Assembly (NCBI RefSeq): GCF_014842255.1
Contig: NZ_JACYVH010000001.1
Location: forward strand, 662,475 to 726,474
Reading direction: 5' to 3'
DNA: 64,000 nucleotides
Origin: Frigoribacterium sp. CFBP 13712
Lineage (GTDB): Bacteria; Actinomycetota; Actinomycetes; Actinomycetales; Microbacteriaceae
Every line of letters starts with the position of its first letter. Position 1 is the first letter of the stretch. Of the stretch, positions 36,883 through 43,417 are shown one piece after another. The notes under the pieces were generated by a model that ran no database searches, was not told where the DNA came from, and saw only the letters and a list, made by a program, of their open reading frames with translations. The position numbers were made by a program, and so were the translations under genes.

Positions 36883-36981
36883 CCAGGCGCTGGGCCGACA
36901 CACGGCTACGTTGCGAGGGCAGCTCAGACCCCGCTGTGAATGGCGGGGTTCCTGGGTTCGCCCAGGTTCCCCGTCAGGGAT

Positions 36982-36999
36982 CGGATCCCCTATCGGGAC
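36982..36999 (+). repeat. Boundary repeat copy 11
   Basis: CGGATCCCCTATCGGGAC. Only 99 bp without any gene separate it from copy 10. Confidence 0.75.
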
Positions 37000-37005
37000 G
37001 GCTCG

Positions 37006-37278
37006 TCAAGGCTTGCGGCGCACACCCTGTCGGTAGCCGAGCCACGCTGCCAGCACGAGCAAGCTGACGATGACAATGACCGCGCCCACGAGGCTCGCGG
37101 TCGAGAACAAGTGCACGCCGTCGGCGGTGAACGTCGTGTCTGACAGGGGCGCATAGGCGAACCACCCGAAGGACATTGGCTGCGCCGAGGCGATGGCAAG
37201 GACGACGACGCCCACAACCAATGCGGCCAAACCGGCAACCAGAACGAGGCGGGAGATCAGGCCGGTACGACGCGTCAT
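37006..37278 (-). CDS. Small two-span membrane protein
   Basis: 90 residues from ATG 37278 (MTRRTGLISRLVLVAGLAAL); an upstream in-frame ATG at 37308 is less likely. Two hydrophobic segments (LVLVAGLAALVVGVVVLAIA and STASLVGAVIVIVSLLVLAA) and a basic C-terminus (GYRQGVRRKP). No family recognised. Its stop codon lies 7 bp from repeat 11. Confidence 0.6.
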   Translation of the reverse strand: MTRRTGLISRLVLVAGLAALVVGVVVLAIASAQPMSFGWFAYAPLSDTTFTADGVHLFSTASLVGAVIVIVSLLVLAAWLGYRQGVRRKP

Positions 37279-37362
37279 GCCTGGACCATAGCGCGCCATT
37301 TCGCGCACCAGGATGCCCCGAGAGTTGCCCGCCGTCCAACAGGCTGATGGATGTGGCCGGTG

Positions 37363-37380
37363 GTCGATCCCCCATCGGAC
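37363..37380 (+). repeat. Boundary repeat copy 12
   Basis: GTCGATCCCCCATCGGAC, between the divergent small membrane genes. Confidence 0.6.
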
Positions 37381-37450
37381 CCCGCCCTTCGGCCTCGACC
37401 ACGCGGTCGAAGTTCGCTAACTTCAAACATCACTACTTCTCGGAGGCGTC

Positions 37451-37669
37451 GTGCTCTCGATCGTCATCGCCCCAGTGGCCCTCATCATCGTGCTGGCCCT
37501 GCTCGGGATGGCCATCCTCGGGACTGCCAGAACGAGTCCTACCCAGAAGCGCCAGGATGCTGAGGCGAGAGAGCGTCGGCAGGCCCGTGCAGATCGAGGG
37601 AGGACAGGTGATGCGACCGCGAACACCGCTACGACCTTGGGCTCTCCAGGCGACGAGGCGGTCCGCTAG
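37451..37669 (+). CDS. Small single-span membrane protein
   Basis: 72 residues, GTG start with GGAGG upstream. One N-terminal span (SIVIAPVALIIVLALLGMAI) and a highly charged tail (QKRQDAEARERRQARADRGR). The TAG stop adjoins repeat 13. Function unknown. Confidence 0.5.
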   Translation: MLSIVIAPVALIIVLALLGMAILGTARTSPTQKRQDAEARERRQARADRGRTGDATANTATTLGSPGDEAVR

Positions 37670-37687
37670 CCGATCCCCTATCGGGCG
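37670..37687 (+). repeat. Boundary repeat copy 13
   Basis: CCGATCCCCTATCGGGCG, full consensus of the CCCCT class, starting at the base after the TAG stop. Confidence 0.85.
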
Positions 37688-37698
37688 CTAAAGCGCCC
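37683..37698 (+). terminator. GGGCGC-TAAA-GCGCCC hairpin overlapping repeat 13
   Basis: A 6-bp GC stem with a TAAA loop, using the last bases of the repeat. It could end transcription of the 37451-37669 gene. Confidence 0.4.
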
Positions 37699-37786
37699 CC
37701 CCAAGTTCTAGATTTAGCGCTCGAGGCCGCCACGAATCGCGGTCTGGCAAGCAACGCCAGAACAAACGACGCTGTAGAACGGTCAA

Positions 37787-38152
37787 GTGATTGATCTAGC
37801 CGAAACTCGTTCGCTTGAACTCGATACACCCAAAACCGTCGACGAAGCGAGCCAAGTTCTGGCTGGGTGGCTTGCCGAGAAAAGCCGGGCACCACGAGAG
37901 GCAAGCGCAGAAGGCGCCCTGGACCTGGGCTCGCGATTTGCTTATCGAATGTGGGGCGCTAGCAGACGGGGCCAGGCCAGGCTTCCGATGCGACTGACTT
38001 GGCGTGTGAGCGGAAGCGGAAGTGAGAGCAACGTCTCTCTCCACATGCGCAGCAACGAGGGCCGGTACCTCGTCCGTACCTATCAACATCACCTCATCTA
38101 CGAGCGCACTTTCGATCAGCTGGTCAGAGAGGTGAACGCAGTGTTTGAGTAG
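37787..38152 (+). CDS. Hypothetical protein
   Basis: 121 residues (MIDLAETRSLELDTPKTVDE ...). Mixed alpha/beta, basic middle (RMWGASRRGQARLPMRLTWR), then a strand pattern VSLHMRSNEGRYLVRTYQHH. No signal, no span, no family. GTG start assumed. Its stop TAG is one base from repeat 14. Confidence 0.5.
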   Translation: MIDLAETRSLELDTPKTVDEASQVLAGWLAEKSRAPREASAEGALDLGSRFAYRMWGASRRGQARLPMRLTWRVSGSGSESNVSLHMRSNEGRYLVRTYQHHLIYERTFDQLVREVNAVFE

Positions 38153-38170
38153 CCGATCGGCTATCGGGAC
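38153..38170 (+). repeat. Boundary repeat copy 14
   Basis: CCGATCGGCTATCGGGAC, CGGCT class. It separates two convergent genes. Confidence 0.8.
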
Positions 38171-38186
38171 CATCGACAGGTCAACA

Positions 38187-38585
38187 TCATGGCGATGGTG
38201 CGTCGTCGCCCGCTTGTCTCGGCGCAGCGACTGATGACGGATCGTCGATGTCCGAGGGGCGACTGAGCCAACCCGGGCCGTCGCGTCGAAGCTGCTTGAG
38301 CTGGAGACTCGGTTCGGAAGGGACCTCAAACTCTTGCCTCAGCAGACGCCACTGGAGAACAACCCCGACGATGACGCCCGATGTAAAGAAGGGCACCCCG
38401 ACCAAGACCAACAGCCACAGCGGCCAACGCTTCAGACCCCGACCCAACGGAGCCCACGGGTCCCACCCGACGGACCCCCCGCCCCAAACGATGAGCACGA
38501 GGAACCCGGCACTGACAACGGCTGCCACCCATGGATGTGCACGAAAGAACGATTCGACCCAGCCTGGGCTGCCGTTGCGCACCAT
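38187..38585 (-). CDS. Small two-span membrane protein
   Basis: 132 residues from ATG 38585 (MVRNGSPGWVESFFRAHPWV). Spans: VAAVVSAGFLVLIVWGGGSV and LWLLVLVGVPFFTSGVIVGV. A long cytoplasmic C-terminal tail (LLRQEFEVPSEPSLQLKQLR ...). No recognised family. Possibly preceded by the short frame at 38596-38772. Confidence 0.55.
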   Translation of the reverse strand: MVRNGSPGWVESFFRAHPWVAAVVSAGFLVLIVWGGGSVGWDPWAPLGRGLKRWPLWLLVLVGVPFFTSGVIVGVVLQWRLLRQEFEVPSEPSLQLKQLRRDGPGWLSRPSDIDDPSSVAAPRQAGDDAPSP

Positions 38586-38595
38586 GCACCAGATC

Positions 38596-38772
38596 CTACG
38601 GGTCGCTCTTGTCGCGGCTGCTGTCGGCCTGACGCGGTGCATCTCTTTCGTTGTATGGGCGCAGTTGCTGTGCAGCGGTGCGAAGCATGTCCTCCCAAAG
38701 GCGGTGGGCTGGGACGTCCGTCACAAGCCAAGGGCCGGCAGCTCCGCCCGCTCGGACAGCGCTTACCGGCAT
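38596..38772 (-). CDS. Short uncertain frame upstream of the membrane protein
   Basis: 58 residues if started at ATG 38772. GPWLVTDVPAHRLWEDMLRT and AAQQLRPYNERDAPRQADS look protein-like, and the stop is 10 bp before the next gene's start, as in an operon. No family, no strong ribosome-binding site. May be a fragment. Confidence 0.3.
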   Translation of the reverse strand: MPVSAVRAGGAAGPWLVTDVPAHRLWEDMLRTAAQQLRPYNERDAPRQADSSRDKSDP

Positions 38773-38841
38773 GGCCTTCAATAGCGGGCCGCTCCTCGTC
38801 ACTGCGCAACCGGGGCCGAATCCCCGCACCTCGCCCGCCTG

Positions 38842-38859
38842 AGGATCGGATATCGGGCA
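38842..38859 (+). repeat. Boundary repeat copy 15
   Basis: AGGATCGGATATCGGGCA, diverged left side, 11 bp upstream of the next + gene. Confidence 0.55.
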
Positions 38860-38869
38860 CGAGAGCGCC

Positions 38870-39136
38870 TTGGCGCGCAACCATCAATCAATACGGAACA
38901 CTGAGAGTCTCTGGCTGCAGCCCGGACCCGCGAGCCGATGCGCCAGAGCGGCGCTTCTCTGGGGAGTCCTGGCCGTGTTCACACTCTTGCTTGCTGTGAT
39001 CGTGCTCGCGCGCGGGAACGTTACGTGGTGGGGTCAAGTCGACCTGATCGCGGCACCCGTCTTGATCGGCGCTCTGGCGCTCATCTACGGCGCCAGCTAT
39101 CGGGTGCACAGCGTGCGGGAGTCGCGAGGGGAGTAG
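38870..39136 (+). CDS. Small two-span membrane protein
   Basis: 88 residues, TTG start (weak). Spans LLWGVLAVFTLLLAVIVLA and LIAAPVLIGALALIYGASYR, with short charged ends. No family assigned. The start is unsure because no strong Shine-Dalgarno sequence is seen. Confidence 0.45.
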   Translation: MARNHQSIRNTESLWLQPGPASRCARAALLWGVLAVFTLLLAVIVLARGNVTWWGQVDLIAAPVLIGALALIYGASYRVHSVRESRGE

Positions 39137-39152
39137 CAGAGCGTCTCGGAGG

Positions 39153-39170
39153 CCCATCGTCTATCGGGAC
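39153..39170 (+). repeat. Boundary repeat copy 16
   Basis: CCCATCGTCTATCGGGAC, CGTCT class. Its CTA at 39161-39163 is the stop codon of the reverse-strand GNAT gene, which ends in SSR* from repeat bases. Confidence 0.8.
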
Positions 39171-39667
39171 GAAGCTCGCGGAAGCGCTTGGCGGACCCAT
39201 CGTTGTTCCTCGAGTCCCGTTCCGAGGTCGGTCTGACTGTCCCCGGCGGGGTGAAACCCGTGCTTCGAGTAGAAACTCTGCGCTCGCTCATTGAACGAGA
39301 ACACGAGCAGGTGCGCATCCTCATCTCCAAGCGCCGCCCGAAGCAATCGGGCAGCAACACCAGTGCCGTGAGCTCGCTCATCGACATAGATAGTCGACAG
39401 TTCCAGCGCCGGCAGGCCATCCACGGCCCGGTCCCAACGTGTGGTGCTGGCAACGCCGAGCAGGACGCCATCGTCAGACAGGGCCATTAACACCCGACGA
39501 GAACCGTTAGCGATCCGTTCTACCCAGCGAGTGGCACGAGTCTGATGGGTCGTCGCGTCGAGGAACTCGTCAGGGGCGATGCCTCTGTATGTCTGCTCCC
39601 AGCATCGGGTCTGAAACAGGCCGATCGCTTCTGCGTCGACAATCTTGGCCTGAACGATGTGTGTCAC
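39161..39667 (-). CDS. GNAT family N-acetyltransferase
   Basis: 168 residues. GNAT fold: AEAIGLFQTRCWEQTYRGIA at the start, ALELSTIYVDERAHGTGVAA (the acetyl-CoA loop in R/Q-x-x-G-x-G/A form, AHGTGVAARLLRA) and FNERAQSFYSKHGFHP at the end. Substrate unknown. The C-terminus and stop codon are formed by repeat 16. Confidence 0.82.
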   Translation of the reverse strand: MTHIVQAKIVDAEAIGLFQTRCWEQTYRGIAPDEFLDATTHQTRATRWVERIANGSRRVLMALSDDGVLLGVASTTRWDRAVDGLPALELSTIYVDERAHGTGVAARLLRAALGDEDAHLLVFSFNERAQSFYSKHGFHPAGDSQTDLGTGLEEQRWVRQALPRASSR

Positions 39668-39767
39668 CTATCCAGTGTCGTGGGGGGTGCCCCTCAGTGC
39701 TCTGACTGTTCGCTCACCGATGGGCTGCTCACACACGCCAAGGAGCACTATGAGCCTCTTGGTGGGG

Positions 39768-40316
39768 TCATGTGTCACCGCCGAGAAATGGACCCTCGCG
39801 AGTAGCAGGGCTGTCCACCGCCAGCGGGCCCAGGGCGTTGTCGTCTGAACACGTTGGAGCGGGGTAGAAGCGGCTCCCCGAAGCGGGGTTGTAGGCATAC
39901 CAACGGCCGCCACCGACCTTCTCGATGAGGGCGCGAGCCTGCGCAACCTGCCGCTCAGCCCGGGCGTGGAAGGCCTTGGCTGCCCGGGGGTTGATGGGCG
40001 CCTCCGCTGACCGGAAGACCTGACGTCCCTCGACGATGAGGTGGACTTCGACGCCGCGCCCGAGCTCGTCGGACAGCCGCCCAGCGAGGGCGCGACCGGT
40101 GACGGCGAAGTCGTACTCGTCTTGCGACGCGTGGGTCGCGCGGTCTGGATCGAGGCGCGATCGGTGGAACGACTCCCACGCGTGTAGATCGTCCTCAAGT
40201 TCCTGCGACAGGTGGGCCTCTGCGTAGTCGACCGCCCCGCCGGACCAGAGAACGGTCCCGGCGTAGTCGGGAAAGACCCGCACGATCAAACGGCCGTCCT
40301 GTGAACGCTCGGTCAT
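39768..40316 (-). CDS. Hypothetical protein
   Basis: 182 residues from ATG 40316 (MTERSQDGRLIVRVFPDYAG), with GGGGAGG 13 bases upstream. A conserved-looking opening (VRVFPDYAGTVLWSGGAVDY), then EDDLHAWESFHRSRLDPDRA and GRALAGRLSDELGRGVEVHL, resembles an actinobacterial family of unknown function that I cannot name. Cytoplasmic. Part of the unit between repeats 16 and 17. Confidence 0.6.
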   Translation of the reverse strand: MTERSQDGRLIVRVFPDYAGTVLWSGGAVDYAEAHLSQELEDDLHAWESFHRSRLDPDRATHASQDEYDFAVTGRALAGRLSDELGRGVEVHLIVEGRQVFRSAEAPINPRAAKAFHARAERQVAQARALIEKVGGGRWYAYNPASGSRFYPAPTCSDDNALGPLAVDSPATREGPFLGGDT

Positions 40317-40365
40317 GCCGAGAACATACCTCCCCGCCGAACGACCCTCAGGCCCGTTCCTCCCG

Positions 40366-40383
40366 AGGATCCCCCACCGGGCA
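40366..40383 (+). repeat. Boundary repeat copy 17 (degenerate)
   Basis: AGGATCCCCCACCGGGCA, 14 of 18 positions matching consensus; upstream of the 39768-40316 gene. Confidence 0.4.
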
Positions 40384-40509
40384 CGCCGTTCAGCAGCAGG
40401 GCAGCTCGCATGCGTGCACCTCTCGTCCTGTTGCCGCACGTGGCTGCACACCACTTCGTTTCACCGGTCGACGAGTGCTGGGGCTTCGTGCCAGGACAGA
40501 TTGACCAGG

Positions 40510-40800
40510 TCACTTTGCGAGGTCGCGGCTGTCGTGGGTGTCGTGGGTGGCGAGGAGGCGCGGGTCGCCTACCTGCCGGAGTGGCGACGCGAACACCCAG
40601 ACGACCGTGAGGAGGGTGCCGGCGCACCCCAGGGCGATGCCGGTGCGGGTGCCGAGGGCGTCTCCGACGACGCCTCCGGCCGCGGCGCCGATGGCGATGA
40701 CACCGTACGAGAGCCATCGCATGGTGGCGTTGACGCGTCCGAGCAGGTGATCCGGCGTCCGGAGCTGACGGAGCGTCAACGCGACGACGCTCGAGCCACG
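40510..40800 (-). pseudogene. 3' fragment of an MFS transporter gene
   Basis: Leftward frame LTLRQLRTPDHLLGRVNATM then RWLSYGVIAIGAAAGGVVGD and a final span equals the last quarter of an MFS_3/EntS-like exporter. The upstream part is missing: at about 40800 the sequence switches to an IS30 transposase 3' end on the opposite strand. It contains the only AGGAGGCGCG word of the middle block, so it may derive from the core genome or a close relative. Confidence 0.7.
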
Positions 40801-40908
40801 GAACTCAACGGCAGGCCCCGCAAAACCCTCGGCTACCGAACCCCGGCAGAGGCATTCGAGGAGCTACTCTCGGACCCGAAACAACCGCCCGTTGCAACGA
40901 CCCCTTGA
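40795..40908 (+). pseudogene. 3' fragment of an IS30-family transposase
   Basis: ATELNGRPRKTLGYRTPAEA continues to a natural stop at 40908. LNxRPRKTLG(Y/W)RTPAEA is the diagnostic C-terminus of IS30 transposases. The rest of the element is gone, and the fragment abuts an MFS gene remnant, indicating a deletion or recombination event. The following GTTGCAACGACCCCTTGAAA resembles an IS30 right end. Repeat 18 starts 6 bp later. Confidence 0.75.
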
Positions 40909-40913
40909 AACCG

Positions 40914-40931
40914 CCCATCCCCTATCGGACA
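40914..40931 (+). repeat. Boundary repeat copy 18
   Basis: CCCATCCCCTATCGGACA, adjoining the IS30 remnant and 3' of the reverse-strand GNAT gene. Confidence 0.8.
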
Positions 40932-40961
40932 GGGAACGGGCGTGCCGGCCGACTGACGACG

Positions 40962-41432
40962 TCAGAGAGCCCGTGTCATCTTCAACTCAACCTCGGAGCC
41001 GGCTGCGACAGCGAATCCGTTCCTCTCATAGGTGCGCCGGGCCGACTCGTTCTCGGCCATGACCGACAACTCGAGGCGCGATGCCCCCGCGGCTGCTGCC
41101 CAAGTCGCAACGGCATCGATGAGCAAGGTCGCGACTCCTCTTCCTCGCGCTGCGGGATCCACCCACAGGGAAATGAGTTCTGCACCAGCACCGGGCCGTG
41201 CTGACGGCGTTCCGGTCACCATGCCGATAGGACAGCCCGTTCCTTCATCAAGGGCTACAAGGTCGATCGCCCCCGGAATGGAGAGACGCTCACGCCAACG
41301 ACCCTCATCAGCGTCGACCCAGTCAGCCGACCGAGAGCCGAAAGCCTCCGGGGCCTCGGCCAGCGCCGCAAGCCTCAAGGAACGCCAGACTCTCCAGTCA
41401 TCGGACGACAAAGTGATCAGCGTGACCATCAT
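40962..41432 (-). CDS. GNAT family N-acetyltransferase
   Basis: 156 residues. WRVWRSLRLAALAEAPEAFG is the common start of this subgroup, AELISLWVDPAARGRGVATL holds the acetyl-CoA loop, and MAENESARRTYERNGFAVA the C-terminal helix. Acceptor unknown. Sole gene between repeats 18 and 19; not closely related to the other GNAT at 39161. Confidence 0.85.
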   Translation of the reverse strand: MMVTLITLSSDDWRVWRSLRLAALAEAPEAFGSRSADWVDADEGRWRERLSIPGAIDLVALDEGTGCPIGMVTGTPSARPGAGAELISLWVDPAARGRGVATLLIDAVATWAAAAGASRLELSVMAENESARRTYERNGFAVAAGSEVELKMTRAL

Positions 41433-41455
41433 GCGGTCACGCTAGCGACCCAAGC

Positions 41456-41473
41456 CTGCTCCCCCATCGGGAC
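41456..41473 (+). repeat. Boundary repeat copy 19
   Basis: CTGCTCCCCCATCGGGAC, left arm diverged; between the divergent GNAT and VOC genes. Confidence 0.5.
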
Positions 41474-41528
41474 AGCCTCTTACCTCCAGATCTGCCCCTC
41501 AGCGAGTCTCACTCGTTACCGTGGGGCC

Positions 41529-41879
41529 ATGCGAGCCACTGGCGTCACCGTCGGCATTCCGGTGCGAGATCTCGATCGAGCGACAGCCTGGTACACATCG
41601 ACGTTCCAGTTGGACGATCCTGATCTCGAGCCCATGGAGGGTCTCGTGGAGTTCGACCTGGGGCCATTCTGGCTGCAACTCACTCACCGCCCTGAAGATG
41701 CCGGTCGTGACGGAATCATGGTCAACCTCAGCGTCCCGGACGCTGGTGCCGAGCGCGAGCGCCTCGCAAAGCTCGGACACGACGTGAGCGAATTACAGCG
41801 CTACGAGGCTGTTGTCGAGTTCTTCGAGCTACGAGATCTGGACGGAAACAAGATCGGCTTCGTGACCGAACTGACCTAA
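41529..41879 (+). CDS. VOC (glyoxalase-like) family protein
   Basis: 116 residues. One vicinal-oxygen-chelate fold of two beta-alpha-beta-beta-beta units: TGVTVGIPVRDLDRATAWYT, DLGPFWLQLTHRPEDAG, MVNLSVPDAGAERERLAKLG and FFELRDLDGNKIGFVTEL. The usual metal-ligand positions are partly changed, so it may act as a resistance binding protein or an isomerase-like enzyme. Sole gene of its unit. Confidence 0.82.
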   Translation: MRATGVTVGIPVRDLDRATAWYTSTFQLDDPDLEPMEGLVEFDLGPFWLQLTHRPEDAGRDGIMVNLSVPDAGAERERLAKLGHDVSELQRYEAVVEFFELRDLDGNKIGFVTELT

Positions 41880-41888
41880 GCCCGGCCA

Positions 41889-41906
41889 CCGATCGCTTAT
41901 TGCGAC
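41889..41906 (+). repeat. Boundary repeat copy 20
   Basis: CCGATCGCTTATTGCGAC, diverged CGTCT-like copy, 9 bp after the VOC stop codon. Confidence 0.55.
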
Positions 41907-42050
41907 ACCGACGATGGTCGAGGTCTTCAGCGGTATAGACGCAGCCAGACAACGCCCAAGGCTCCGACGATGATCAGGTTGAGAACACGGAGTGAGTTCC
42001 ACTACTTACGAGGGATGCCACCACACTGCCCGTTGCATATCGTGGGTTGA

Positions 42051-42353
42051 GTGTTCTGGTTGCTCGTGCTCGGTCCAAGCCTGTTGACGGGTGTGGCCCT
42101 CGTGATCGCACGCTGGATACCTCGTGGCGGCCGACGCTCCATGCACCACCTGAGCCGGTACGCGATGGTTTTCTGGGGCGGCCTTGCCGCGCTCTGTGTC
42201 GCGACGCTCGCTCTCGACTTGCAGTTCCCCGAGGACGTCACCTGGTGGGCGTTCTTCGGGTTCGTACCCAACGTGGCTGGTGCCTTCGTGGCCTTCATGG
42301 CCTTCGCAGCCACTCCACCGTCCCTCTCTGCGCCAGAGGCGCCACAGGACTGA
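42051..42353 (+). CDS. Small three-span membrane protein
   Basis: 100 residues, GTG start. Spans: FWLLVLGPSLLTGVALVIAR, RYAMVFWGGLAALCVATLAL and WAFFGFVPNVAGAFVAFMAF. No family assigned. Sole gene of its unit between repeats 20 and 21. Low-content ribosome-binding site, so the start is tentative. Confidence 0.55.
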   Translation: MFWLLVLGPSLLTGVALVIARWIPRGGRRSMHHLSRYAMVFWGGLAALCVATLALDLQFPEDVTWWAFFGFVPNVAGAFVAFMAFAATPPSLSAPEAPQD

Positions 42354-42373
42354 GCACGTCAGCGAACCGGTAG

Positions 42374-42391
42374 CCGATCCCCTGTCGGGCG
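42374..42391 (+). repeat. Boundary repeat copy 21
   Basis: CCGATCCCCTGTCGGGCG, preceded by GGTAG as in copy 7. Last clear copy; right edge of the array. Confidence 0.75.
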
Positions 42392-42714
42392 GCGACTCAG
42401 CCCTGATCCTCGGTATCGATAGACGCTTCGTACGCCTCATACGGGAGAGCTTTGAGGTAGAACGTGGCCTTACGCGCGCAGCAGCGCAGGCGGTCGGGTT
42501 CGGCACGCGGGCAGCACCCGGACTGGTCGCGATCTGCACAGAAGCCCGCCGTACGCTCCGTCAGAGCCGGTAGGCGGTCTGTTCTCGGATTCCTCGGCAT
42601 CGCGGACGGCTGCAGGGCTCGAGCGCTCGATGAACGAGCGTGGTTCCCGTCATCGGGGGCGTGAACACAGTGCTGGAAAACGAGTGACCACACGGTTTTC
42701 ACTAGCCTGACCGC
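42392..42714. other. Intergenic stretch at the right edge of the array
   Basis: No intact gene. It contains the second copy of the 37-bp dispersed repeat (42485-42521). A leftward reading ending KALPYEAYEASIDTEDQG before a stop at 42397 may be the tail of a lost gene, since it lies next to repeat 21 in the same position as other reverse-strand gene ends. Confidence 0.45.
42485..42521 (+). repeat. 37-bp dispersed repeat, copy 2
   Basis: Begins CGCAGGCGGTCGGGTTCGGC; differs from 23209-23245 at two positions. The two copies lie near the two ends of the 23.2-42.7 kb block. Confidence 0.65.
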
Positions 42715-43341
42715 ATGACGATTCAGATCCCCGGCATCGAGACCTCGTTCCGCCCATTCCCCGACGACCGCTGGTCGGTGGATACCGCCTCGGGCAGCGT
42801 CAGCGTGTCCAGCATTCCCGGCACCGACATCTTCACCGACCCGGGCGGAGACGAGGGCGACCAGGTCACGTCCTCGACACTGCACAACGCCGCGACGCTT
42901 TTGACCGATGCTCCCGCTGGCGACTTCCAGCTCAGCGCGCGCGTCTGCGTCCGCTTCGCGGGCACGTTCGATGCCGGCGTACTCTTCCTGCGCTACGACC
43001 GTGAGACATGGGCGAAGCTCTGCTTCGAGTTCTCGCCGCGCGGGCAGGGCATGATCGTCAGCGTCGTCAACGATCGCGTGTCCGACGACGCCAACGCCTT
43101 CACGGTCGACGCTGATCACGTGCACCTGCGCGTATCCCGCAAGGGCGCGGTCTTCGCCTTCCACGCATCACCGGATGGCGAACGGTGGATGCTGATCCGA
43201 GCGTTCTCCCTCCCCGATGGCCACAAGCCGCTCGAGATCGGATTCGAGGCCCAGTCACCCCAGAGCGACGGCTGCCACGTCGTCTTCGATGAACCGCGCC
43301 TCGTGCAGCGCACGATCTCCGATTTCCGCGACGAATCGTGA
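42715..43341 (+). CDS. DUF1349 (concanavalin A-like) protein
   Basis: 208 residues. A lectin-like beta sandwich: DAGVLFLRYDRETWAKLCFE, VHLRVSRKGAVFAFHASPDG and RAFSLPDGHKPLEIGFEAQS match DUF1349 (family once called regulation of enolase 1). No signal peptide, so cytoplasmic. Ligand unknown, possibly a sugar. Good ATG start; no obvious operon partner. Just outside the repeat array. Confidence 0.8.
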   Translation: MTIQIPGIETSFRPFPDDRWSVDTASGSVSVSSIPGTDIFTDPGGDEGDQVTSSTLHNAATLLTDAPAGDFQLSARVCVRFAGTFDAGVLFLRYDRETWAKLCFEFSPRGQGMIVSVVNDRVSDDANAFTVDADHVHLRVSRKGAVFAFHASPDGERWMLIRAFSLPDGHKPLEIGFEAQSPQSDGCHVVFDEPRLVQRTISDFRDES

Positions 43342-43417
43342 ATCGCCGTCCTAGCGGGCTAGTGATCGGTTATGAACCGCTCCAAGGAGAACTGAGCCCG
43401 TGCCGAGCGTGAGCGCA

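Noticed and set aside
41223-41240. An opposite-orientation copy of the boundary repeat (complement of CCTATCGG)
   Set aside because: Only 8 bp match, it lies inside the GNAT coding sequence, and the other arm is missing.
28920-42391. The repeats as classical integron attC sites
   Set aside because: They are 18 bp, lack the GTTRRRY core and double-stem structure, genes lie in both directions, and no IntI is present. Retained only as a cassette-like array of unknown type.
28920-42391. The repeats as a CRISPR array
   Set aside because: Spacing is 100 to over 2000 bp and the intervals contain genes; no cas genes are present.
28920-42391. The repeats as plain Rho-independent terminators
   Set aside because: The stem is only 5 bp, there is no T-run, and copies also lie upstream of divergent genes and keep one orientation regardless of gene strand.
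42397-43164. Reverse-strand frame of 255 codons opposite the DUF1349 gene
   Set aside because: Antisense to a well-supported gene and without family similarity; only its last 20 codons outside the gene are noted as a possible relic.
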